A program made the translations under genes and the position numbers. The notes under the pieces were generated by a model. It was not told the DNA's origin, made no database searches, and saw only the letters and a program-made list of their open reading frames with translations. From Erythroxylum novogranatense (lineage: Eukaryota; Streptophyta; Magnoliopsida; Malpighiales; Erythroxylaceae), in the NCBI GenBank assembly GCA_029891385.1, contig CM057228.1, positions 24,828,809 through 24,892,808 on the forward strand: a stretch of 64,000 bases of DNA. The letters run 5' to 3'. Shown here in pieces: positions 23,916 to 35,517 of the stretch (position 1 is its first letter; the number at the start of each line of letters is the position of its first letter).

Positions 23916-25430
23916 TCTATCCCTAAGGGAAATTTACAACAACATACAAGGTAATCCTTTGGAAACAAGCAACACAAACACTATGGAATCTGCATATCTT
24001 TCATTAATATCATAATATGCATTCTTACAAAGCTTTAGTGAATATTTTTAACCAAATTACACCAAAGTCTCAAAATTTCAAATTACAAAGAAAACTACAT
24101 GAACAATAACTTTTGTTCCAAAAATGCAACTAAAGTTTTGTTACAAAATATAGCTTCAAAAACAAAAGTAAATGGGAGTGATGCCTTGTCCCCGGTGCGG
24201 TCACTCGTTTTCTTGCTCATCGCCTGTGGATGGGAAGGGAAGAGGGGGTGTAAGCTCGACGGCTCGTGGGTAACACATTAAAACCAAGAACAAGCAAAAA
24301 TTCTTTAATCATTTATTTCAAAGCAAACTCTACATTGATCAATCATGCCACATATCGTTTCTAAAGTTTTCAACTTATCAAGCCATTCACGAAATTAACA
24401 TAATGAACACATCAAAATAATCACAATTCATAATCCCATAAACACATCAAAAATAGTTTGGGTGGATCCAAAATAAAATGTACTACACATTCTCGCGAAG
24501 CGGTCATGTGTAGCTGTGAACTTATAGAAGTCCGTGAGGATCTCCATGTCACTAGCGGGCAGGCGGAAAAAGCCTATAGACAGACAAATGTATTTGACTT
24601 TTAAGGGACCACCACAAACCCATATAAGCATGCATTTCACAATTTTTACATATATCGGCCAAAATGGCACTTTTTCGAAAGAAAAATTTATAACATGCAT
24701 TCTTTCAAAGATCACTTTCACATTCTTTTTCACTTGTCAAACCAATATGCAAATATTCCCACAATTCACACACAAAAGACACATGGTAAAATTTCAAACC
24801 ATCCTAAAAAGTAATAAATGCATAATTTCAAAGTTGTTGGAAAGCATTAAATTGCATTTATGGAAAGAAACTTAATTGGCTTATTTACTCAATTATTAAG
24901 ATGTCACCCACCTTAAAATCCTTAGCTTTGGACTTGCTCAAATTGCCTTTCCTCTAGCTCCTCTTGCCTCCCTTGAATTTCTTCACAATCACAAAAATCC
25001 AAATCAAAAGAGATCTTAAAAATTAGAAAACCTAAATAAACAAAACATGAAATTTATCCTAGAATACTCATATCCATATTTTTCCTAAGCCATTTGAACC
25101 AAAACTCCTTCAAATTTTCCAAAGGATTTACTATACACTTACCTTGGATCTTCACCCAAGATTTTTGTTCTTTGGCTCAAATGGAAGATCAAGTCTTCCT
25201 CTTTCTTTTTCCTTCTTGAAAAACTCTTAAAATCTCTCTTCTATAGCAAGGAAAAGTGAAACCCTAGTTCTTCTTCTTCTTCTCTTCTTTCCTCCATCGA
25301 AACTCACTCCCCCATTCACTTGAAAATTTCGTTCCTTTCCTTCACACATACGACTACATGCTTTTGTTTCCTTCTTTCTTTTTAATTAAGCTAAAAATGA
25401 TGGGACCCGATTTCAGAACCGGACCCCAAC

Positions 25431-26339
25431 CGGAAAAACGAAAAACGGAAAGCGAAACCAAGAATGGATCCTAAACGAAAGTGGGCCAAAACAAAAGCAA
25501 AAAAATGAAGGAATCCGAAGCGGAAACATATGGCGAAAGTCAAAGAAAGCAAATCAAATCAAAAGGCGTAAGAATCGAAAGCGAATTGAATACGAATCGA
25601 ATAGCTCGGAATCGAAAGCAAACACATCGCTTAAGACTAAAAACTTAATTCTGACATTCGAAAACAAATATTTTAGAAAAACTTCGCGTTGAAAACCTTG
25701 GACTAAACCAATCCGAAACTGGTATAAATTTTTTTCTTTTTCTTCTTCATTTTATTCAATCTCATACAAAGCAATTTAATTTCCCATTTGGAAATTTATC
25801 CTTATTCAAAATCTCCATTTACTTGGCTCTTCATATTCAAAATCATAACCATCAATTTACACAAAATCTTATTATTCCTTTCTTTTGTCAATAGACACTT
25901 AACACACATTTCCATATATCCACAATTCATACACAATAAGCACTTCAATATCTCAATTCCAGCAACACAATTCATCGGACTTCCTGTCCAAAATTTCAAC
26001 ATAATTAATCACATTTCTATACCTATAACACTTCAATAATTTTCAATCAATAACCAGAATCATCGGACCTCCTGTCCGGAATCTAAACACAATCAATCAC
26101 ATTCATAATCATATGTAATTTATACACATAACCATAATTCACTATTCTATTCCATATACAAATCCATGATTTAATCATTCCCATTCATATATCATAACCA
26201 TACACAAATTTATATCTCAATTCCATACACAAGCCCAGAAGTCACTTACATTCCAACATAAATGCACTACAAACTTTAATGGCATTCCAAGTCATATACA
26301 AAACCAATACCAAAATCCAAATACACAAAATACAAGATA
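25431..26339. other. Spacer between LTR blocks A and B
   Basis: 25430-25720 is purine-rich and built of AATCGAAAGC-like words; 25740-26330 is AT-rich with two copies of CATCGGAC(T/C)TCCTGTCC (25974, 26063). No coding seen. Confidence 0.4.
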
Positions 26340-28000
26340 AGCAAAATTGAACAAATGCGTCGACTTTCTTTCATCCGATCTCCTGCTCGATACTTGGAGA
26401 TGGGGATGAAAGGGGGGTGAGCTTAAAGCTCGTGAATAATATGTTTATAAATCGAAAATAAACACAAACTTTTGCAAAACTTTTGCCATTATAAAAAAGA
26501 TTTCACAGTAGAAAAATTATTAAATAATTCTTTTTCAAAAAATTTCTCAATTTATCAATGAATTTACGAACAAATAAAAAACATGAATGCATCACATTAT
26601 AAAAAAATCAAAAACACAAAAACACATCAGAATGGTTTGGGTCGGTCCAAAAAAGAGCGTACTGCACATTTTTGCATAGCGATCCTGTGCAGCCGTGAAC
26701 AGAACGTACTACACTTTCCCGCATAATGGTCCAGTGTAGCCGTGAACTTATGAGAGTCCGTAACGGAGCTCCAATGCCACTAGCGGGCAGGCGGGCGAAG
26801 CCTATAAAAAGACAAGTGCGCTTGACTCAACTTATGGGACCTAACCAAACCCACATAACACATTTTACACTTGAAAAATCGGATTACTCGGAGGCACATT
26901 TCAAAACTAAATTTTCATATCATGTCATATCAGACACATTGACATTTACAAATTCACATATTCAAAAACCACATGACAATCATTCAAGTATTAAACAAAT
27001 TTCCACAATTTCAAATCTCACATGAGGATCAAAATCACATAACTATTCTTTCATCAATCAAACACAAGAATGCAACACTTTTTGCAATATCGTCAAATCA
27101 TTCAAACACAATGCATGAAACAATTGCATCATTTTATTAAATCATTCGAAACAATTGTAACAATTTATCCAATTATTCGAAAACGATAATTTAGAAACAT
27201 TTTCTTTCTTGATTTTTCAAAAACACGTAATTAGCTTATAATTCAAAATATAAACACGGTACTCACCTCAATTCCATACTTGAAACTTGCCCAAGCTTCA
27301 ATTTCTTCAAAGCCTCACTTCAATTCCCTAATCCAAGACAAAAATCCCTAATTCATAACCATCTAAAATTTGAATAATTTATACCAAGCAATCACCAAAA
27401 TTGAGCTTGGAAATCACAAACTCATTTACTCCTTAAGCTAAATAAACCAAAATTCTTTCAAAATTTAACAAGTCAAAATTTTTTTCTCTTACCTTAATTC
27501 TTCACCATTTTCGGATTTTCTTGGCTCATCTTGGAGCTTTCATCCTCTTCCATCTTCTTCCTTCTCGAAATCTACTTCAAAACACTCTTGAAACCCAAGA
27601 AAATCGAAACCCTAGTAATTTTTCCTCTCTCTCCTTTCTCCCATCCGAAAGCCTTCTCCTCTTCTTTCTTTCTCCTCTTTTCTTTCTTCCTCTCTTTTAA
27701 TTCCGTGCTTCCCTTGCTTCTTAAACGACAGCCACCTCTTCTTCCCTTTAATGAATGAGAAAAGACCATAATTCCCTTCCTTAAAAGCCTAGAAACTTAA
27801 AAGCTTAAGTAACCTTCCAATTTTACCCTTCATGCCTTCTTTACACTTTAATTTCTCTTACTCAAATTAACTTGCTAATTATTCACATTAACATGCTAAT
27901 TAAGTCCTCAAAATCATAAATTAAATCAAAGTCTTAAAATTCATTAAACCATAATTTGCTTATGACATTTTTCAAATCATCAAATTGAAGGAATTTGCTA
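26340..28000. mobile_element. Long LTR-like sequence, block B
   Basis: Repeats block A modules in the same order: GGGGTGAGCTTAAAGCTCGT at 26416, GTACTACACTTTCCC..GTGTAGCCGTGAACTTATGA at 26705, ACTAGCGGGCAGGCGG at 26779, GGGACC..ACC AAACCC, and the CT-rich AAACCCTAG stretch 27490-27770. The module with the tRNA-like start is absent here, so B is an incomplete copy. The pair of near-identical segments at 26660 and 26700 (CGTACTGCAC / CGTACTACAC) is a local duplication. Confidence 0.65.
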
Positions 28001-28029
28001 AAACTTCCTTCTAGAGAAATGTTCCTTAT

Positions 28030-28545
28030 AGTCTCAATTTCATAACACCATCAAAATCATTTAATTTGGTGCACTACTCCAAAAGTTATACTCTAAACAT
28101 TTCGGACTATTCTTATGCTAACACATTTTCTAGCAATTTATTTCCATCCAGAAATTGACATTCTTAAAGACTAAATTGAAACTCGAATCTTTCATAACAT
28201 TTGTAGCCCTATTTCTCTAGTTTAATCCAAATTAAGAATCACCTCATTTGGATGACGAGAGCAAATGTTATGGCCAAAATACTTTCAGCTCTTATTAATC
28301 CAAGACTGAACACTAAACCCGACTTCAATTCAGAAATTGAAAATCTTAGGGGCTAAATTGAAATTCAATTCCTTCATATGACTTGTAGCCCTATGTCTCT
28401 AGTTTATTTTTCACTAAGAATCAATTCAATCGGATCTCTACAGATCAATAATTCACCAAAATACTAAACTATGTTCAGAAAATTATCTAACTCATTTTGA
28501 TTAAATCAATCATCCTTAATTTAATATAAAAAAAATCCACAATTT
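28030..28545. mobile_element. Long LTR-like sequence, block C (start module only)
   Basis: 28280-28545 aligns with 22676-22940 of block A (TTAGGGGCTAAATTGAAATT, GTAGCCCTATGTCTCTAGTT, CGGATCTCTACAGATCAATA). It is a further, truncated copy of the first part of the same LTR family, immediately beside the FAR1 fragment. An earlier partial copy of the same module lies at 28130-28280. Confidence 0.65.
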
Positions 28546-28649
28546 TCCATGCATTGAAAATTTTTGCAGCATCTCATTCCATGCATTGAAAAAAATCTTC
28601 TTCTTCATCAAACTCACATATGCATGAGTTAAAATCCCGTGAAAAATAT

Positions 28650-29717
28650 TTAAACTGAGAAAAAACACAACTCAAACCGAATATGGTGGTTTGATAAATG
28701 TGCTAGATACAAAGTTGGAGTTTCAAGCCATCTTGAAGCTAATGCCTTTGTCATCACTGCATCCTGATCAGTAAAAATAGTTGTAGGCTTTTTCTCAAAC
28801 ACGACTCCAGTAAATGTGTTGAACAACCACTCAAATATAAGAGTAATCTCATTGTACAATAGTACGACAGCAAAAACTACAGTTTACTTGTGATGGTTTA
28901 CACCTATGAACAAAGCAAATGGATGACCCTCGCCATTTTTCTTGTAAGTAGTATCGAAGCAAACAACATCACCAAAGTCTAAGTAATCATTCTTCATCTT
29001 TGTGTCTAACCAAAATATATTAGTTATCAAACCATCTTCACCCACTTGAATGATATAAAAGAAATTAGAATCTTCAAATTGCATTTTATATAAATATTCT
29101 AACACGTCACCTATATCTCCCTTTTTCATATCTCTTCTTCTTTTAGATCTTAAATAATTCTTATAATCCTCCAAAATAAAACCAAGATTATTTCTCCTAC
29201 CTGCTTGTCTCACTATAAGATCATGAGATGGTTTTGGTGGAATTCTCACATCATTAGCCAATTGAATTTGCATTGTGGTAACAAAGGATATCTTTATGTG
29301 ACTTTTATGTTAATGTGTTTTGTTAGAACATGAAAGATAGTGATTATGATCCCCAACAAATTGAATCAATTGAAATTTTCCCATTTTCACACTATTAAAT
29401 TTCATTCTTACCTCACAACCAAATCTTGTTTCTGAATGTGGAGCTCTTACATACACATCTCTTTTGTCAAGCATGTTTTTACCTTGAGCGTTAGAACAAA
29501 AAAGTTTGTTAATCAATTTACCAGATTTATCTTTGTGACTTTTGCTCCTTCTTATTCCAAAGTCGACATGTTTGGAATATATTAAATGATATTGATAAGC
29601 TTGTTCTTCCATCTCAAACTCTATGCCAATTTTTAGTATTAACTCTCTTAGAACAGATGAGTGGACTTTGTTCAAATTCTCCTCAAAATTCGGATACAAC
29701 AAATCAGTTGACTTCAT
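28650..29717 (-). pseudogene. FAR1/FHY3-related transposase-derived gene, truncated
   Basis: Three successive open pieces read from 29717 down to 28650. First: a FAR1 DNA-binding domain, GIEFEMEEQAYQYHLIYSKH then VDFGIRRSKSHKDKSGKL and CEVRMKF. Second: KNDYLDFGDVVCFDTTYKKN and HPFALFIGVNHHK, the start of the MULE-type transposase domain. Third: YNEITLIFEWLFNTFTGVVF then KKPTTIFTDQDAVM, which keeps the DQD. Only the N-terminal half of a protein of about 700 aa remains; the SWIM zinc finger is missing. Stops fall at 29310 and 28884. The family descends from Mutator-like transposases and its members include light-signalling transcription factors. This copy is dead. Confidence 0.9.
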
Positions 29718-30463
29718 ATTACTACTCTTATTGTCAATGCCAATTTCATCAATCTTATGCTACTCCTTCTCAAGTTTATATTCTAATCGACAGTATATAG
29801 TAGATCTACTATTTAATAATAAATTTGACACCTGTCAAATTCACAAATGATGTATCATTATGGCTTTCTTTTCTAATAAAATTATTAACACAACGAAAAA
29901 TGAGTGTTCACAAACTACTGGGAATGTTAAATGGTTAGATTGAGGAGAAAAATGTATTTTACTTTGCTCTACATAGCTTATTTAATTCTTATAACAGCGA
30001 AAATGATTGGAGAATGAAAGGTTTTACGTTGTGCAATTATAGGTTCTCATCTTCTCTCTGGTTAACCAACTAACACCTGAAAAAATTTGTAAATTATTCC
30101 CAGTAAATGAATAATATGTTTTAGAAGGCCTTATACTAACCAAAAGCTAAAATTATCATCAATAAACTTTGAATTAAATGTTTATATTTCAAATTAACTA
30201 ATCTGTAATGTTAAGCAACTCAACCTTTACAATATACAATAATTATCACTCACATAGATATATAAACAAAAACAAAAGAATTTAGAAAGGAATGACATCC
30301 ATACATTAAAACAATAAAAGTATCTTCAAAATTTACCTTTAAGGAAAACATAAAGACTATCACGCACTAAAGTAGCTTATAGCTCTCCACATTAAAAAAA
30401 TAAAAGTAAATTACCAAAATTATGTCTTTCAAAACTCAAATGGATCAACAACAGAGTCATATT
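29718..30463. other. Spacer, no gene seen
   Basis: AT-rich, no coding signal. Confidence 0.5.
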
Positions 30464-30468
30464 ATAGA
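30464..30468. repeat. Target-site duplication of Copia-B (left)
   Basis: ATAGA, identical to 43002-43006. Confidence 0.92.
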
Positions 30469-32342
30469 TGTAGGAAAATCCCGGTGTGAGCATCACATGC
30501 CCACGGTGCGGAAAACAAAAATTTTTTATTCCGGGACCTTCCCGAAAGCCAGGATCCATGTGTCTATATAACAAACTCAAACCATAACGGCCAAAGGAGA
30601 CCGTCTCTAACGGTATCCACGCAGAGATCGAAGAACCTAACCGGGACAAACCCTTTGACCCGGGAATAGCTAGAACAAATTAAAGACTGCTAGATCTTAC
30701 CTTTGTTCTTGGAGAGCTTGAGAAACGATGGAGAGAAGAAGAAAACTTGGAGAAGAAACCTTGATGATCGTTGGTGAGAAGAGAAGTTGCTTAGGATTTT
30801 CTAAAAATCCTTCTTCCTTCTTTCTTTCTAAAAGCCACGAAGATCATCTCTCAAGAAGAGGAAAAACCATTTTTTCTTTCAAAACTCTTCTTATCCTTCA
30901 TCACCAACGATGGTCTCACTTCTTCTTTCATGATTTTGTCTTTTAGCCATTTAATTCATTAATGACTAAGCATGAAAGGAGAAGGTTCTCCTCCTTTCCA
31001 CGTTGCAACATATATATATATTATTTAATTAATTAATAACATATATATATGTATATATAAATGCTGAAATGGTCCAGTCACACTGGGATCGGTCCTACCG
31101 GCCTATCGGGTCCCGGTATAGAAAAACCACCGGAAACCCTTTTCAGCAATATCGATGTCGCGATCTCATCGGGACATATCTCGATCTCATTGGGACATAT
31201 CTTGATCTCATCGGGATCCATTTAATCCTTTTGCTCTCCATATATTGGAACTCTTTCCAAAACTATTTTACAAATTCTCCGAGATGCTCTTATGCATGTG
31301 ACCCATTAGGTTCTCGGTTATATTGGCTACTTAGATTAACACTTAATCTGAGCAAGTCATGAGCGGTATCTAGCAACACATCATGACCCCCAATTGACCG
31401 GAAAGTAATTGGTTTGACGAATAAAGCTATATTCATCATGAACCATATTACGAACCTTTCTATAGACAATTTCCGTGCAATTCGTCCTTTCACCATGCTA
31501 TACCCCACTTGGTTATGAGTATGGGCAATGTGTCAACTCTTTACTAGACTGACTACGTCAAATCTAGTCCAAGTGATATCAGTTCTTGTCTTGGGACTCA
31601 TTACTTTATATGTCACTGAAGACACTCTTCATGACATATATATACTTCGGCCAGAGATTTCTAAGTAATGACCCTGACAAGAGGCCATGGGTATCATCTT
31701 CTGCTATCACAGAAGTGGTGAATCCTTTATTGACTACTCAATTACCTTCGAATACCTCAAGCTGTACCCAAGCACCACCCTATGAGCGACCTCTGTAAGG
31801 CAACAAGAAATGGAGTCAAAGCACAGAATCAGTATCCAAGATATCCTTGAGCACCTCAAGTCTAAGGATACTTGCACCATTGCTATGATGAGATTATCAC
31901 TGACATTAGAATAGGACATCCATGTGATGATCTCATAGCAGGTCATCCAATGTACTTACTACCTCTAGTAAGCATCCACTTTCAACCCTAAATATCTCAT
32001 ATTTACGACACGAGATCCACTACTTGACCAAATCAAGGAGTTTGAGATGTCTTAGTCTTTCCGGATTCCGATGTCCGGTCTCGGTAATCCTATGACTAGG
32101 ATAATTTAGATCTTGACATAATTGCACATGATAGGAATCTCGATAGTATGATCACATCACAATTTCCTTCATGTTATGTCATATATCATGGACTTCATTA
32201 ATTTGCTTATTGATCAATATCGGTTCATTAATAATGAGCAAAGAACGTAATGAAATATGCCTTTCTTTATTTATTCATAAAGACGTACACAAATTTGTAC
32301 AAAATGCGTTAAAGGCGATTGCCTTGAGGCACTACTCTAACA
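30469..32342 (-). repeat. Copia-B LTR (element 3-prime side), 1874 bp
   Basis: Begins TGTAGGAAAATCCCGG and ends ACTACTCTAACA. It contains three units of GATCTCATCGGGACATATCT type at 31169-31222 where the other LTR has two. Many single-base differences from the right LTR lie at CAG or CTG sites. Confidence 0.95.
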
Positions 32343-32356
32343 ATCTCCCATTTGAC
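32343..32356 (-). other. Copia-B polypurine tract
   Basis: Minus strand GTCAAATGGGAGAT next to the LTR start, one base different from Copia-A. Confidence 0.85.
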
Positions 32357-32378
32357 CTAAAGCCAATCGCCTTGATAT

Positions 32379-32722
32379 CTAATACCAAGCGAGTACACGA
32401 GAATCAAAACTCTTTTGTGATAATGGCTTTGTCAACGGATCAGCAATATTATGCTCGGTGGGAATTCTCTCGATCTGGACATCACCTCGTCCTATGATCT
32501 CCCTGATCAGATGATATCTACGAAGTACGTGTTTGGATCGTTGATGAGACCTTGGTTCCTTCGCCTGCGCAATAGCCCCATTGTTGTCACAATACAATTG
32601 TATGGGCCCATCACTGCTAGGAACCACACCAAGTTCAGTAATGAACTTCTTGATCCAAGCTGCTTCCTTTGCTGCTTCTGAAGCGACAATGTACTCTGCC
32701 TCAGTTGTTGAATCGACAGTCG
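32379..32722 (-). pseudogene. Copia-B RNase H, C-terminal part
   Basis: Reads [20 protein letters not shown] then [20 protein letters not shown] and [20 protein letters not shown], the well-kept C-terminal half of Copia RNase H. It is cut from its N-terminal half (35518-35984) by the solo LTR inserted at 32723. Confidence 0.93.
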
Positions 32723-35512
32723 TGTTGGACCCCGTCTCCGAAGCCCAACATTCGGACCCATCCAGCGTAGAAGACCCACAACCGAACACATATGCTAATC
32801 ACAATAAGGAAAAATTCACTTTATAAAATTTGGGGTTGGCTCTTGATAAAAATGATCCCTCGGATCTAACGATTCCAACGCAACTGGAATCGCTCAACTC
32901 GGGTTAGAAATGAAAAAGTTATGGCAAAAATGCTATCTTAAAGAAAACAGTGAAAACAGTCCCTCTACCGACTTCATGTAAATATTTGAAAACTTTAGAG
33001 GCAAAATTACTGATCAGCTCCTTCATAAAAAGTGTAGATTTATGTCTCTAGTTTCATTTAAAACAAGAATCGCCTCAATCCGAGTCCTATAGCTCCAGAT
33101 ATTTAAAAATTTGTGAAGTATATTCAGAAAGAATCAGCCGACCTCCACACTTTGTTTCAAACCACCATTTTCAATTTGAAAGAAAAATCTGATAAATCCA
33201 GTGTAGAAAGGTAGAAAAATCTCTTAGAAATCCAATGCTTCGAGAATGAGGTCGATCGGAGGTCTGTGCAAAAAGTTATGGCCAAAAGAAAGAAGAGCGG
33301 TCGAAAGATAAAAAAAAACAGACGATAAAATGAGACAAAGACAATCAGACGGAGATGAACAGTAACATCGTCTGATTTTGCTCTGTGAACAGTAACATCG
33401 TCTGATTTTTGCTCCGTGAACAGTAACATCGTCTGATTTTTGCTCCGGGACGCCTCCACTTGCAATGGTCATAACTTTCCACTCAGAACTCCAAATTCAA
33501 CAAAATTGGTGTCTATTTCATAGAGAAAAGAAAGATCTACATTTTTCATGAAGACCACTGACCCAAATTCCAACTCTATAAGGGTCAAAAATGGACACAA
33601 AGGTTCTGTCCAAAATCTGTCATTTGACAGCACCTACATTTAATTCTAACCACTCACACCTACCATTTTAATACCTCATAAATAGCTCATAAACATCTTA
33701 GAAGAGCTCTACAGCTCGCCTATCACTCTCAAGGAGTCATAATGATTTCATACAACCTCTAACAACCCCGAAATTTCAGAAAATGCAACATACCCAGAAT
33801 TTACAAAACTTCTACAACTCCTAACCTTGGAAATTTTCCAGCAAGCTCTTCCAAGGCAAAAACCAACGGATACCCAACAACAATCTCCAAACTTAAAATA
33901 AGCATACACATGCTTCACACATAGGTCACAAATCAACACAAACATATAATGAAGAGAGTACTAGAGCTCTCATTCTCTTTTCCAATCATAAGAAAGATTC
34001 ATGCATAGCTTTGGTTACATATTGACATATTCATCAAAATCAAGTACAACGCACAAAAGATGAGATGCTCAATGATCAATATGCTTACAAAGCTATTCCA
34101 AAAGCTAGTTACTAACTTAATACAAAAGCTCCTAAGTTCTTGGAGTGATGTCGATGCATTGCAAGGTTCAACTCTCAACTTGAATTTTGCACCTGAGGAG
34201 GGAGAATGGGGTGAGCGAAACACGGCTCAGTGGCTAACAAGTTTATAGCCATCGAGTAATGAGCCACACACACACACATCATTAATAATTCAAAGCATTA
34301 GCAATTAACTCAACTCATCACATAAAGCATAACATGGAATCCTCTTGCAATTAAAACACATATTATGCATCATGAACACAAATAAATGATGGGATGCAAG
34401 CAATTGGCTCGAGAGTTCCATAAACACGACGAAAACCGAAGTTTACCGTAATCACGATGAGTCCATTTTTTGGATCTCGTAAGCCTAAAGCAGGCAGTCG
34501 GGAGAAGGCTAATGGGGGTCAACGTGCACGTGACTTATCGAAGTAAGTTCTCTCTCGCCCAAAAATAACTCATTTATGCTCACATATTCAAGCACAATAA
34601 TAGCATTTCATGCTTCTTTCATACTTTCAAATCATCATGGTTTCGCACTTTTCATTCAAAGCAATGTAAATACACTTTCAATATACACATATTATAGCAA
34701 AGATAGCACACATAGGGCATTTGCCCATTACACAACAACTATAAAATGTTGCCCACCTATCGAGAAATCCAATTCAAGATCGCCCTTCCTCCTTGTCTTG
34801 AGTAGGGTTTTCTTGAGTTCCTTCAAACAAAACACATCTCTAATCAATTTCTAACTTCATAGGAAAGGTCATAATATTCAGAAATTTAAAGGGAAAACTA
34901 ACATTAACCTTAACCTAACCTACCCATGGCTCATTTAAGCTAGAATAACCATAACCTTCCCTAACCTCCATAGATCTCACCTTCTCTTCCATTTTCTTCA
35001 ATCTCTACACAAACCCTAACTTCCATCCTACACCATTTTCGAATCTAACTTAAGAAAAGATGAAAGCTTACCTTTCTCACTTGATTTCTCTTCTTTTTCT
35101 CCTTCTTTCTTCTTCTCCACAAGCCTCCCACGATTTTCTCTCTTCCTTTCTTCCTTGGCCGAAAGCTATTCTTCCTCCTCCTCTAGTTCACGTTTTCTCC
35201 TCTTCTTTCTTTCCTTTGGTAACTCACGACACTCTTCTCCTCCTTCTCTTCCTTTTAATTCATTTAACCCTTTTATTCTCACTTTAAACTCCTCCCAAAA
35301 CTACATAGTTTTGCTATTGGGCTCCTCCTCCTCCTCTCAAGCCCACTCCACATATCCATTAATTTCTAACTTCTAATCCCAAGCCCAACATAAAAATATT
35401 TATATAAACACATAATTAAATCAATTAAGACAAAATAAAATAATTAACGAATAGATCCATAAATAGATACATAATTAATTCAAATATTAAAAAAAAATTT
35501 CGGGGCCCAACA
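32723..35512. mobile_element. Solo LTR of a long-LTR retrotransposon, 2790 bp, nested in Copia-B
   Basis: Starts TGTTGGACCCCG and ends CGGGGCCCAACA. The bases AGTCG lie on both sides (32718-32722 and 35513-35517), a perfect 5-bp duplication, and the RNase H sequence resumes exactly after the second copy. There is no second LTR and no coding domain inside. It shares its internal modules with blocks A-C at 22419-28545. The 2.8-kb length is in the range of long-LTR plant Gypsy lineages, but the lineage cannot be named without the internal region. Confidence 0.87.
33357..33448. repeat. Three tandem units of about 30 bp inside the solo LTR
   Basis: GAACAGTAACATCGTCTGAT recurs at about 33357, 33387 and 33418, each followed by TTT(T)GCTC(C/T)G. 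Units are 30-31 bp. Confidence 0.9.
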
Positions 35513-35517
35513 AGTCG

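Larger units (their letters stand above)
22419..25430. mobile_element. Long LTR-like sequence, block A
   Basis: Begins TGTTGGAACCCCACCCC after the target-like bases CGTAT. It shares its modules, in the same order, with the solo LTR at 32723-35512: the stretch around 22676-22940 (GGCCTAAATTGAT..., CTAGTTT), CATAACTT..ACTCAGAACTTC at 23225, CAGCACCTGCACC at 23562, a G-rich GGGTGTAAGCTCGACGGCTC at 24246, ACTAGCGGGCAGGCGG at 24551, and the AAACCCTAG / CT-rich stretch 25130-25370. No Gag or Pol coding is found. The right terminus is not clear; the boundary at about 25430 is where the similarity fades. Confidence 0.7.

Noticed and set aside
30728..30946. 72-codon open frame present in both Copia-B LTRs (also 41401-41619)
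   Set aside because: The copies agree because the LTRs are duplicates. It runs against the element's direction and has no protein signature.
35060..35376. Ser/Leu-rich open frames in C/T-rich DNA (also 27531-27758)
   Set aside because: They arise from pyrimidine-rich LTR sequence; composition explains the open frames.
32723..35512. Nested element as a full retrotransposon
   Set aside because: No internal repeat of its ends, no primer site or coding domain; a solo LTR explains the TG...CA ends and 5-bp duplication.
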